The notes under the pieces are model-generated. The model had not been told where the DNA came from and ran no database searches. It worked only from the letters and a program-made list of their open reading frames with translations. From contig CAVRPV010000010.1 of assembly GCA_963723235.1 (NCBI GenBank), forward strand, positions 62,001 to 126,000: a stretch of 64,000 nt of DNA, written 5' to 3'. Position numbers and translations under genes: made by a program. Below, piece by piece: positions 9,451 through 17,834 of the stretch (within the stretch, counting starts at the first letter, position 1; the number at the start of each line of letters is the position of its first letter). Source of the DNA: CAIRTM01 sp963723235 (GTDB lineage Bacteria > Desulfobacterota > WTBG01 > CAIYCZ01 > CAIRTM01).

Positions 9451-9584
9451 GGCTGTTGAAATGGCGCGTTCGAAAAATGACCGGATGCTGCGTTGCACTG
9501 CATCCTCAGTCTTTGCGGCGTACGACATGTACGCCTCATTCCCTCGGATTTGTGCGCCTTGCCTGCGGCCCTTTTTCGAGCGCG
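9451..9584. repeat. Long imperfect palindromic intergenic repeat, copy 2
   Basis: This is the second copy of the element at 4018-4138. GCGTTCGAAAAA near 9466 faces TTTTTCGAGCGC ending near 9582, and the centre is GGCGTACGACATGTACGCC. TGCGTTGCACT, GTACGCCTCATT and GCGCCTTGCCT are shared with copy 1. It fills the gap between the second permease gene and the ATPase gene, interrupting the operon without breaking a gene. Confidence 0.7.
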
Positions 9585-9662
9585 TTGATAATATTGAAGT
9601 TTTTTTAAATTTTTGCAGCATTATAGAATGGAGCTTGAATTTTTTATTGATTGGTTTGATTT

Positions 9663-11312
9663 ATGGAAACACACACACCGGTACTTGAAATAAACGGGCT
9701 CAAGGTTCATTTCCAGACCGAAGAGGGCATTACACGGGCTGTTGATGATGTGAGCTTCAGCATCGGGCGCAATGAAACGTTTGCGCTTGTAGGTGAATCC
9801 GGCAGCGGCAAATCAGTGACCGCACTGGCGATAATGCGCCTGGTGCAGCAGCCGGCCGGCAGATACGCCGGTGGTTCAATCCGCCTGAACGGCTGCGAGC
9901 TTTTACAGCTGCCGGAGAACCGCATGCGCGCCATACGGGGCGCCCAGGCCGCAATGATTTTCCAGGAACCGATGAGCTGTTTGAATCCGGTGTTTACTAT
10001 CGGCAACCAGATCATGGAATCAGTGCTGACGCATCAGCGGGTCAGCCGCACGCAGGCACGCCGCATTGCCATTGACATGCTCGATCAGGTGCACATGCCT
10101 GAGCCTGAAGAGCGATTTAACAGCTATCCGCATCAACTCTCCGGCGGCATGAAGCAGCGCGCGATGATCGCCATGGCCCTATGCTGTAATCCGGATCTGC
10201 TTATCGCTGATGAGCCGACCACCGCGCTGGATGTGACCGTGCAGGCCCAGATTCTGGCCCTTCTCAAAGAGCTGCAGCAGCAGCGCACCATGGCCATTTT
10301 ATTTATAACCCATGATTTGGGGATCGTGTTTGAGCAGGCCGACCGGGTCGCGGTTATGCAGCAGGGCGCTCTTGTTGAAACGAATACTACCCATGCGTTG
10401 TTTCATGCTCCTCAGCACCCCTATACCCGGCTTCTGCTGGATGCCGTTCCCAGTCGCGAGCACCGGCGCAGCGAGCCTCCACCCAGCACAGCGCCTGTGG
10501 CGGATGTGAAACTGCAGGTCCGCAATCTGACCGTACAGTTTCCCCTGAGAAAGGGCTTTTTCCAGCGTCGGCGTGAATGGTTCAGGGCGGTTGACAGTGT
10601 TGATTTTGACATTCCCTGCGGCAAAACCGTGGCCCTGGTGGGTGAATCCGGTTGCGGCAAAACCACGATCGGTAAATGTCTTGTTCAACTGCTCAGGCCT
10701 GCTGCAGGAAGCATACTGTTTGACAATATCAGTATTTATGACAGCCCGCGTACATTGCTCAAGACCATGCGCAAAAAAATACAGATTATTTTTCAGGACC
10801 CGTATGCGTCGCTCAACCCGCGTATGCTCATCGGCGACATCATCGCCGAAGGCATGCTTGCGCACGGGATCGGCCGCAACAGGCGTGAACGCCTTGACAT
10901 GGTCGCCGGTTTGTTAGAGCGTGTCGGGCTGAGCGCGAAGTTTGTCAATCGCTACCCGCATGAATTTTCCGGGGGCCAGCGTCAGCGTATCAGCATCGCC
11001 CGTGCTCTGGCCGTGCAGCCTGAACTGATTGTGTGTGATGAAGCCACCAGCGCCCTCGATGTCTCCATTCAGGCCCAGATTCTTGAGCTGCTGCTGCAGT
11101 TGCAGCGCGAGTCAAACCTTACCTACCTTTTCATTACGCATAATCTCGGGGTGGTCGATTATATCGCAGATTTTGTTTTGGTGATGTACCGGGGTGCAAT
11201 TGTCGAGCGGGGCCCCACTCTGGATGTGTTTAATAACCCGGCCCACCCTTACACCCGCAGGTTGCTCGCTGCGGTTCCTCAGGTGCGTCGCGACCGAGTT
11301 AGTCATGCTTAA
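9663..11312 (+). CDS. Fused double ATP-binding subunit of a peptide ABC transporter (DppD-DppF type)
   Basis: Two complete ABC ATPase domains lie in one 549-residue chain. Domain 1 has Walker A GESGSGKS (about 38-45), signature LSGGMKQR and Walker B LLIADEPTTALD. Domain 2 has GESGCGKTT, FSGGQRQR and LIVCDEATSALD. Each is followed by the oligopeptide-type C-terminal extension (HPYTRLLLDAVPS and HPYTRRLLAAVPQ). In most bacteria the two are separate genes; fused forms are known. It completes the transporter of the preceding three genes. No good ribosome binding site precedes the ATG, and the palindromic repeat separates it from the permease. Confidence 0.9.
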   Translation: METHTPVLEINGLKVHFQTEEGITRAVDDVSFSIGRNETFALVGESGSGKSVTALAIMRLVQQPAGRYAGGSIRLNGCELLQLPENRMRAIRGAQAAMIFQEPMSCLNPVFTIGNQIMESVLTHQRVSRTQARRIAIDMLDQVHMPEPEERFNSYPHQLSGGMKQRAMIAMALCCNPDLLIADEPTTALDVTVQAQILALLKELQQQRTMAILFITHDLGIVFEQADRVAVMQQGALVETNTTHALFHAPQHPYTRLLLDAVPSREHRRSEPPPSTAPVADVKLQVRNLTVQFPLRKGFFQRRREWFRAVDSVDFDIPCGKTVALVGESGCGKTTIGKCLVQLLRPAAGSILFDNISIYDSPRTLLKTMRKKIQIIFQDPYASLNPRMLIGDIIAEGMLAHGIGRNRRERLDMVAGLLERVGLSAKFVNRYPHEFSGGQRQRISIARALAVQPELIVCDEATSALDVSIQAQILELLLQLQRESNLTYLFITHNLGVVDYIADFVLVMYRGAIVERGPTLDVFNNPAHPYTRRLLAAVPQVRRDRVSHA

Positions 11313-11491
11313 TTAGTTTAATTTTTTCTGATAATAATTTTCAATAACATTAAAAAAGTGTTCAATAATTGCGACAGTAGTATTCCTTTTTGGGATTATT
11401 TTTTTTGCGATACAGGTTATGATACTGCTTCAATATGTGTGTATGCCTTGTTTTTACTTCATTTTTTCAATTACAATTTATTAATTTTTTT

Positions 11492-11507
11492 TGGCATGTT
11501 CTTTGTA
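11492..11507 (+). promoter_or_regulatory. Candidate sigma-54 (-24/-12) promoter
   Basis: TGGCATGTTCTTTGTA matches the sigma-54 consensus TGGCACG-N4-TTGCA at TGGCA, G and TTG with exact spacing, and lies about 40 bases before the sigma-factor ATG at 11548 in a very A/T-rich leader (11313-11547). No activator site was identified. It would imply RpoN-dependent expression of a sigma-70-family gene. Confidence 0.5.
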
Positions 11508-11547
11508 TTTAATAGTAGTAACTTCTAACATATTCGGGGCAAACGAT

Positions 11548-12924
11548 ATGGATAGCTTACTAATGGGGACAATCGAAAGCGAGGAACTTGAGGATACGGG
11601 ACTGGGCATTGCAACATCTGCGGAAGAGGGTGACGAGTACGAAGATGATGACACTACCGTTAAAACCGATGCAGTTGATGCAGCGAAGAAACAGCACAGT
11701 TGCAATGTTGTATACGCCTACCTCAATGAGGTTAAGAACTGGCCCATCCTGAGCCGTGATCAGGAGTACGTTTTAGCAAAGGCCTATCATGAGGCCGAAT
11801 CCCAAAAAGCTTCTCTTCTGCAGCAATGGGTGAAGATATTTGCAGGCTGTATTGACCGCAGGCAGTTGACAGGAGGCGGCAAAACAGCATCAGATATCAT
11901 CATACGTTCCAATACGGAAAATGTCATTGATATTATTGACAGGATTACCGCATCCGCGACCACAGTTGCGCAGCTTGATGCAAAGGCCTGTTTGGCTGAA
12001 ACAAGCGCGTACATGAAAAAGAAGTTCGGTCACGAGAAAGAACAGATTCTTTGCGAGACGGATCATTACTGCAAAGAGATTGATCTGTTGAAACTGTACC
12101 GGTCGGGTGCTGTGCGCGGACTGTATGGTGTTATTAAATCGCGCATTAAAGTCAGCGTACGCTGCAGTCTGCTGGGCGTTCTAAAGCGTTACATGGGCGC
12201 CTGTGCCGCCTCTCTGGAGGCAAAAGAGAGGCTGATCAACTCAAACCTGCGTCTCGTGGTTGGTATTGCCAAAAAGTACGGCAATCGCGGACTGTCCTTA
12301 CCCGACCTCATTCAGGAAGGCAATATCGGCCTTATCAGGGCGATAGAAAAATTTGACTATCGTCTGGGCAATCGTCTGAGCACGTATGCAAGCTGGTGGA
12401 TCAGGCAAACAGTCATACGCGCCATTGAGGAAAAATCATCGACAATACGAGTTCCGATTTATATTAATGAAAAAATAAAAAAATTGTTGCGCAACAGCAC
12501 TGAGGATTCCTCCCAGGCCGACGTGGCTGAAGAAGCGCTCAATGATTCCGACAACCTGTATTTTGCCCTGCAGCTGAGTAAGGATCCCATTTCTCTTGAG
12601 ACCCCGTTTAGTGATGACGGGAACAATCTGCATGAGTGCATCCCCGATAAGGGCTCTGCCTCTGCGGTTGAGCAGATTGAAAATACTCAGCTTAATGAGA
12701 TAACGGACCGGCTGCTCAAAGGGCTCTCTCCCCGGGATGAAAGCATCCTGCGCATGCGTTTCGGTGTAGGGGGTGAGGCTGAGCATACGCTTGAGGAAAT
12801 CGGTGAAAAATTCAATCTGTCGCGTGAGCGCATCAGGCAGATCGAGACCAATGCTTTGCGAAGGATACGCTTAACGGATGAAAGCCTTGAGCTTCGCTCA
12901 TATTTGTACGAGGAGGCCATGTAA
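11548..12924 (+). CDS. Sigma-70 family RNA polymerase sigma factor (RpoD/RpoS-like, group 1/2)
   Basis: The product is about 458 residues. After an acidic N terminus, region 1.2 reads YAYLNEVKNWPILSRDQEY. A poorly conserved insert of about 120 residues follows, then region 2 (NSNLRLVVGIAKKYGNRGLS, DLIQEGNIGLIRAIEKFDY, STYASWWIRQTV), region 3, and region 4 with a helix-turn-helix (TLEEIGEKFNLSRERIRQIE). It directs RNA polymerase to -35/-10 promoters. Its length and acidic, shortened N terminus suggest an alternative housekeeping-like factor rather than the primary RpoD, but this is not certain. The ATG at 11548 was chosen because an upstream TTG start would lie inside the candidate sigma-54 promoter. 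Confidence 0.85.
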   Translation: MDSLLMGTIESEELEDTGLGIATSAEEGDEYEDDDTTVKTDAVDAAKKQHSCNVVYAYLNEVKNWPILSRDQEYVLAKAYHEAESQKASLLQQWVKIFAGCIDRRQLTGGGKTASDIIIRSNTENVIDIIDRITASATTVAQLDAKACLAETSAYMKKKFGHEKEQILCETDHYCKEIDLLKLYRSGAVRGLYGVIKSRIKVSVRCSLLGVLKRYMGACAASLEAKERLINSNLRLVVGIAKKYGNRGLSLPDLIQEGNIGLIRAIEKFDYRLGNRLSTYASWWIRQTVIRAIEEKSSTIRVPIYINEKIKKLLRNSTEDSSQADVAEEALNDSDNLYFALQLSKDPISLETPFSDDGNNLHECIPDKGSASAVEQIENTQLNEITDRLLKGLSPRDESILRMRFGVGGEAEHTLEEIGEKFNLSRERIRQIETNALRRIRLTDESLELRSYLYEEAM

Positions 12925-13256
12925 TCATTCCTGTGAAGCATGCTTTATTTCTGGTGCTCCAATGGTGTTCATATATATCTGCGCAGTAATTATCACCGGA
13001 TCCTTTGCACTTTGCTTCGTGAAAATAGCGTACAGCAAACGCCATGCTCCAGTGCAGTCATCGGGTTTGATGTTGATTGTATGCCGGAAGCACCTGCTCC
13101 GGCCGTACGCTAAGTGGTCTAATGGTTGGATAATGAAAACAAAGCCTTCTTGTGACCTTCGCTGTTACTCATTTTTTCCTTATTTTCAGCCTATTTTATC
13201 AAACAGGAAGCCATGATTCAGAATTAAAGTTTCACACCATGCAGGAGACTTGTTCT

Positions 13257-14267
13257 ATGAATATTTCACGTCGATGTTTTTTGAAATATTGCGGTACAGC
13301 ATCTGCAGCTCTGGGGCTGAGCGCCATGGATCTGAAGTTCCTGGAACAGGTCTTTGCCAATCCCACGGGGCCTACCGTACTCTGGCTACAGGGCTGCGGC
13401 TGCACGGGGTGCACAATCTCTTTTTTAAACCGGTTTTCTTCTTCAGCGCCCGCAACAGCTGCGGATCTGCTGATCAATTCAATTAATCTTGCCTATCATC
13501 CCAATCTCACGTCGCTTGCCGGTCAGTCCGCTGTGGACGTGATTAAAGATGCCATAGCTTGGAAGGATACGAATACTAAGAAGAAGAAAAAGAAGAAGAA
13601 TAAGAAGAAGAATTATAAACAATATATACTTGCTGTCGAGGGGGGAATCCCTACGGCATTTAACGGCAATGCATGTATAGCGTGGACAGATGCGACCGGG
13701 GAAGTAACATTTCAGCAGGCCATCCAGCAACTGGCCGCAGGAGCCTCATCGATACTCTGCATCGGCACCTGCGCCTCCTGGGGGGGCATTCCCGCTGCGC
13801 CGCCCAATCCTTCCATGATTAAAAGCGTGAGGGCCGTAACCGGCAAAACAACCATCAATATCGCCGGCTGCCCTCCGCATCCGGACTGGATAGTCGGCAC
13901 CATGGCACAGCTGCTGCTGGGTCGAAATATTCCTCTTGATCAATATGGCAGGCCTCAATCACTGTACTCCAGGACAGCGCATGACCAGTGCCCCCGCGAG
14001 GATAATGAGGAAGCCGGAACCTATGGCATTGACAAGCTCTGCCTGGAGGAACTCGGATGCCGCGGAAAAAATTCCAGATGCAATGCGCCCCGCGACCTGT
14101 GGAACAACAAGGCCAACTGGTGCTGTGATGCCAATGCTCCCTGCATCGGCTGCACCGAGCCCGGATTTCCCGGCACTATGGCGTTTCACAAAATGGGCGA
14201 AGGTTCCGACGGCGATGAGGCGATGATGATTGATACCCTGCAAGGAGATATGCAATGGCGACAATAA
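13257..14267 (+). CDS. [NiFe] hydrogenase small subunit, Tat-exported
   Basis: The Fe-S electron-transfer subunit of an uptake-type [NiFe] hydrogenase, about 336 residues. A twin-arginine signal (SRRCFLK, residues 4-10, then a hydrophobic stretch) sends the folded dimer to the periplasm. Proximal-cluster cysteines are in QGCGCTGC (residues 46-52), GTCASWGG and AGCPPHPDW; distal and medial ligands are in AHDQC..LC..GC and NWCCDANAPCIGCTEP. An unusual lysine tract from an AAG-rich microsatellite (13578-13610, residues about 108-118) is inserted before YILAVEGGIPT. The start at 13257 puts AGGAG ten bases upstream; 13239 is an alternative. The gene overlaps the large-subunit gene by 13 bases. Confidence 0.9.
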   Translation: MNISRRCFLKYCGTASAALGLSAMDLKFLEQVFANPTGPTVLWLQGCGCTGCTISFLNRFSSSAPATAADLLINSINLAYHPNLTSLAGQSAVDVIKDAIAWKDTNTKKKKKKKNKKKNYKQYILAVEGGIPTAFNGNACIAWTDATGEVTFQQAIQQLAAGASSILCIGTCASWGGIPAAPPNPSMIKSVRAVTGKTTINIAGCPPHPDWIVGTMAQLLLGRNIPLDQYGRPQSLYSRTAHDQCPREDNEEAGTYGIDKLCLEELGCRGKNSRCNAPRDLWNNKANWCCDANAPCIGCTEPGFPGTMAFHKMGEGSDGDEAMMIDTLQGDMQWRQ

Positions 14268-15679
14268 AAATCATAGATCCCGTTACAAGGCTTGAAGGTC
14301 ATTTAAAAATACAGGTCAGTATAGATAGGGTCAACGGCACACAACAGGTGGTTGACGCATGGGCGTCGGGTACCATGTTCCGGGGTTTTGAGCAGATTTT
14401 GATCGGACGTCACCCCTGGGATGCCCAGCATATAACCCAGCGCATCTGCGGCGTTTGTCCCGTGCCGCATGGTATGGCAGCCGTGCTTGCACTCGACAGC
14501 GCTTCCGGGGTCACGCCGCCGGACAATGCCCGCATCTTGCGCAATCTGGTGCTGGGTGCAAATTTCATCGATTCGCATATATTGCATTTTTATCATCTCA
14601 CCATGCCCGACTACATCAACGGGCCGAACATGCCGCCCTGGCAGCCAAGCTGGGGAGCGGACAAGCGCTTTGATCCGGCCACATCGGCCGAACTTGTGAA
14701 GCATTACGTGCGCGCCCTTGACATTCGGCGCAAGGCGCATGAAATGGGCGCGCTGTTTGGCGGCAGGATGCCGCATCCCCCGAGCTATATACCCGGCGGG
14801 TTTACGACTACGCCCACGTCCAGTCGAATCGCCCGATTTAAGGCCTATATCAATGAAATCATTCCTTTTATACGGGACACCTATATTGCTGATGCTGAAG
14901 CCCTCTCTGCGCTGTATGACGACTACTTTACCCTGGGAAAAGGAACGGAAAACCTGCTGGCCTTCGGCGTCTTCGACCTTGATGCCGCGGGTTCAAGCAA
15001 ACTCCTGTCCCGTGGCCGGGTAGTCAAGGGAGAATCTGCCATACAGCCGGTTAACTGCGCAGCCATCGCCGAACAGGTTTCGGCCTCATGGTATGCCGAC
15101 AGCACAGGCAATCTCAATCCGGCAAACGGAGCAACAAAACCGCAACATCCCAAAAACGGGGCTTATTCCTGGCTGAAAGCTCCCCGGTACAGCGGCCAGA
15201 CCTATGAAACCGGCCCCCTTGCCCGGATGTGGGTAAATGATGATTATACCAGGGGCATTTCGGTCATGGACCGGCATCTTGCCCGGGCACAGGAGACCCT
15301 GAAAATAGCCGAAGCACTTCAGGACTGGGTTGATGAAATATTTGTGGGAGCACCGGTGTACACGGATTGTCCGGTACCTGCTGCGGCAAGGTCCTTTGGC
15401 CTCACTGAAGCGCCCCGTGGGGCCCTTGGCCACTGGCTTGAGATCAGCAACAGCCTCATAGCCCGCTATCAGGTGATTACACCCACCTGTTGGAATGCAT
15501 CACCCCGGGATGATCGCGGGCAGCGGGGGCCCATTGAAGAGGCGTTGATCGGCACCCCGGTCGCCAATATAGATGAGCCTGTTGAGGTTGTGCGCATTAT
15601 TCATTCCTTTGATCCGTGCTTGTCATGCGCCGTGCATGTGATGCGGCCCTCGGAAAAGGCGAAATTTCTCGTGCGATAA
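14255..15679 (+). CDS. [NiFe] hydrogenase large subunit
   Basis: The catalytic subunit (474 residues) that oxidises or produces H2. The nickel ligands are visible as RICGVCPVPH (C65, C68, with H72) and DPCLSCAVH (C455, C458, H461). The second site has Cys, not selenocysteine, so this is a standard [NiFe] enzyme. Thirteen residues follow His461 and should be removed by the protease encoded next. AAGGAG lies before the ATG, and the start overlaps the small-subunit gene. No cytochrome b subunit gene follows, so electrons probably go to a soluble periplasmic carrier. Confidence 0.95.
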   Translation: MATIKIIDPVTRLEGHLKIQVSIDRVNGTQQVVDAWASGTMFRGFEQILIGRHPWDAQHITQRICGVCPVPHGMAAVLALDSASGVTPPDNARILRNLVLGANFIDSHILHFYHLTMPDYINGPNMPPWQPSWGADKRFDPATSAELVKHYVRALDIRRKAHEMGALFGGRMPHPPSYIPGGFTTTPTSSRIARFKAYINEIIPFIRDTYIADAEALSALYDDYFTLGKGTENLLAFGVFDLDAAGSSKLLSRGRVVKGESAIQPVNCAAIAEQVSASWYADSTGNLNPANGATKPQHPKNGAYSWLKAPRYSGQTYETGPLARMWVNDDYTRGISVMDRHLARAQETLKIAEALQDWVDEIFVGAPVYTDCPVPAAARSFGLTEAPRGALGHWLEISNSLIARYQVITPTCWNASPRDDRGQRGPIEEALIGTPVANIDEPVEVVRIIHSFDPCLSCAVHVMRPSEKAKFLVR

Positions 15680-15684
15680 TTACG

Positions 15685-16197
15685 ATGATGCACAAAGCGA
15701 GCAGAAAACCACGTATACTTGTGGCTGGACTGGGGAATGAACTGCTCGGTGATGATGGCGTTGGGGTTCATGCTGCGCGACTGCTCAGTCGGCAGGCCTT
15801 CCCGCAAGGCGTTGTTGTAGCCGAGGTTGGCACGGCAGTACTTGAGGCGCTGCATCTCTTTGTATGGGCTGACGTGATTATCGCCATCGATGCCATGAAG
15901 GCGAACGGACCACCCGGAACAATATATGAGGGGCGCTGCTGCGACGTAGCAGAAGCTGCGTGGAAGGTATCCCTGCATGAACTTGATTTTATGGCTGTAC
16001 TCCGTTTTATCCCTCAAGGAAAGTCCGCCCCTGAAATCATGATACTCGGTGTTGAGCCTGAAACGATAGACTATAGCCTCAGCCTTTCCGGGCCGGTTGA
16101 AGCCGCCCTGCCGGGGCTTATTGACCGTGTGCGGCAATTAATTGAAGGCGCCGCCATGCTCCACCTTGATACAGGTGTGCAGGTCGGAGCTGAATAG
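15685..16197 (+). CDS. Hydrogenase maturation protease (HyaD/HybD family)
   Basis: About 170 residues. The protein begins RILVAGLGNELLGDDGVGVHAARLL, the nickel-sensing signature of HybD-type endopeptidases (Glu and Asp ligands), with a later IDAMKANGPPGT loop and HELDF with the conserved His. It clips the C-terminal peptide of the large subunit after Ni insertion. It starts five bases after the large-subunit stop (two adjacent ATGs, 15685 and 15688) and completes a three-gene hydrogenase operon. The accessory hyp genes are not in the window. Confidence 0.9.
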   Translation: MMHKASRKPRILVAGLGNELLGDDGVGVHAARLLSRQAFPQGVVVAEVGTAVLEALHLFVWADVIIAIDAMKANGPPGTIYEGRCCDVAEAAWKVSLHELDFMAVLRFIPQGKSAPEIMILGVEPETIDYSLSLSGPVEAALPGLIDRVRQLIEGAAMLHLDTGVQVGAE

Positions 16198-16274
16198 AAA
16201 AAAGCATTTTTATTGCGAGACCGTTACACAACAGAGAACTGTTGCTGAATGACGATCGGGTTGGACCGGTCGTG

Positions 16275-16310
16275 CGGGCGGCAGCCCGGTTTTATGTTTT
16301 TTTTTGCTTG
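16275..16310 (+). terminator. Possible intrinsic terminator after the hydrogenase operon
   Basis: A short CGGGC-GGCA-GCCCG hairpin (16275-16288) is followed by a T-rich tail (GTTTTATGTTTTTTTTT). The stem is only five base pairs. The rest of the 350-base gap to the next gene shows nothing recognisable. Confidence 0.4.
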
Positions 16311-16550
16311 TTCCCTCATGCACTCTGGCGCCCGCGAATCGTTCCAGGAGTCAGTCAATGGATACGGCGGCTTGATTTAACGGTCGCTGTTGACCCTTTC
16401 CCCCGTTTTCCCCTTTCATGAGAACCCGCGCAGTACCCCTCCGGCCAAAATGGCTTGAAAATAACCTAATTCTCTGGTATAGCTTACTTTTTGCAAACAT
16501 AAACTATTCGCCTGCTTAATGTCTTTCATGTGACCGGAGTTGTGCCAGAC

Positions 16551-17786
16551 ATGCATAGCAACCAACAGCCATCCATTGCCGTGTATACCGGTGAGGGCGC
16601 CTCGCACTCATGGACCTGGTTTGCCGATATTTTCGATCGCAACCACATCAGCATGGTTGCGTTTCTGGATGAAGCCGACATTGTCTCCGGCGAACTCGAC
16701 AGCGTGGACGTGCTGTTTGTTTCCGGCGGGGACACCTTTGCCATTGCAGCTGCGCTGGGTTCGCAGGGGGCACAGGCTCTTGAGCGTTTTATCAAGCGCG
16801 GCGGCATGTATATCGGCGCATGCGCCGGAGCCTACCTGCTGCTGAAATCATCGCTTGAGCCGCTTCATTATTTCAATTTTGTGGAAGCCAAAATCGCCAA
16901 CCTGACCCGCTGTCTGCCGCCGGCCCTGCAGCGCCCTGAAAAATACTGTACGGCCTACGGTTGCCGCTATGTCTATCACCCGGTTCGAGGGGAAGTCTTG
17001 CTGCACTACGGCGCGGACTCAGAGCCTCAAACCGCTCAGCTTTTGAGCGCCCCTCTGTACGGCGGTTCCGCCATGCTCGCCTCGGATGACATCGAGGTTC
17101 TGGGAACCTATGCCGGGTTTACCGCTCAAACAGAGTTTCTGGTTGAGGAATCAATCGCGCACGAAACGCTTGTAGGCAATGTTGCCGCGGCACGTAAATC
17201 CTATGGCCGCGGTGTTATCTATTTGTTTGGACCGCACTTTGAACATCCAGATTTTCCGGAGGCCAATCAGATTATTTTTGACTGCATTGCCGCAGCGCGT
17301 ACCGGCTCCCGGCTTGCTAGCGCATGTGAGCAGGACAGCCGTGCGGTCAGTCGCGTTGCATTCCGCCGGTTTATGGCCGCTGTGAGTAATGCCCGCATTG
17401 TGGGCCTTGCTCTTGAGCGCTCAAGTTATCAGTGGCTGATCGGGGCCAAGGTCTATGATCCTGAAAAGATCCGGGTCTTTCTTGAAACCATCTGGAAGCG
17501 GGTTCGCGTGCTTGAACAGCGTGGACTGTACCGCTTCTGCAGTGCAATCGAAGTTGAGCGCCTGACCGCTGCGCTTATTGACATCACCGAATTTTTGCGC
17601 GCCCTGCGCCGGGATGCTGCCTGCGGACTCGCTGAAGAAATGTTTCGCGATCTGCGCCGGGCAGCGGCATCGTTTGCTGCGATGTATTTCTCTGCGCTGT
17701 GCGCCAGTGAAAAAACAGCGGATCAGGATCATTTTCCGGGGCCGGCAGTATCGATTTCGGAGACGATATCTGCTGCAATGCTATAA
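16551..17786 (+). CDS. Class I glutamine-amidotransferase-like protein with BPL_N-type domain
   Basis: The first 250 residues look like a type 1 glutamine amidotransferase/biotin-protein-ligase N-terminal-like domain: IAVYTGEGASHSW, DVLFVSGGDTFAI, and the nucleophile elbow GGMYIGACAGAYLLL (Cys about residue 91). A His appears in the later FGPHFEHP segment. The C-terminal 150 residues are helical and match nothing I know. The reaction is not known for this family. It lies directly upstream of the HdrE/HdrD-like genes on the same strand, 48 bases away. The start is uncertain: GTG at 16530 is an alternative. Confidence 0.65.
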   Translation: MHSNQQPSIAVYTGEGASHSWTWFADIFDRNHISMVAFLDEADIVSGELDSVDVLFVSGGDTFAIAAALGSQGAQALERFIKRGGMYIGACAGAYLLLKSSLEPLHYFNFVEAKIANLTRCLPPALQRPEKYCTAYGCRYVYHPVRGEVLLHYGADSEPQTAQLLSAPLYGGSAMLASDDIEVLGTYAGFTAQTEFLVEESIAHETLVGNVAAARKSYGRGVIYLFGPHFEHPDFPEANQIIFDCIAAARTGSRLASACEQDSRAVSRVAFRRFMAAVSNARIVGLALERSSYQWLIGAKVYDPEKIRVFLETIWKRVRVLEQRGLYRFCSAIEVERLTAALIDITEFLRALRRDAACGLAEEMFRDLRRAAASFAAMYFSALCASEKTADQDHFPGPAVSISETISAAML

Positions 17787-17834
17787 ACGTATCGAGGTCT
17801 ATCATTTCTACCAACCGAACAAGGGGGTTGCCAC

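Noticed and set aside
12878..13216. Small membrane-like reading frame overlapping the end of the sigma-factor gene
   Set aside because: It has a hydrophobic stretch, but the start lies inside the sigma gene, no ribosome binding site is visible, and the rest has no protein-like pattern.
15616..15679. Selenocysteine in the hydrogenase large subunit
   Set aside because: The nickel-site residue is encoded by a Cys codon in DPCLSC, so this is a [NiFe], not a [NiFeSe], enzyme.
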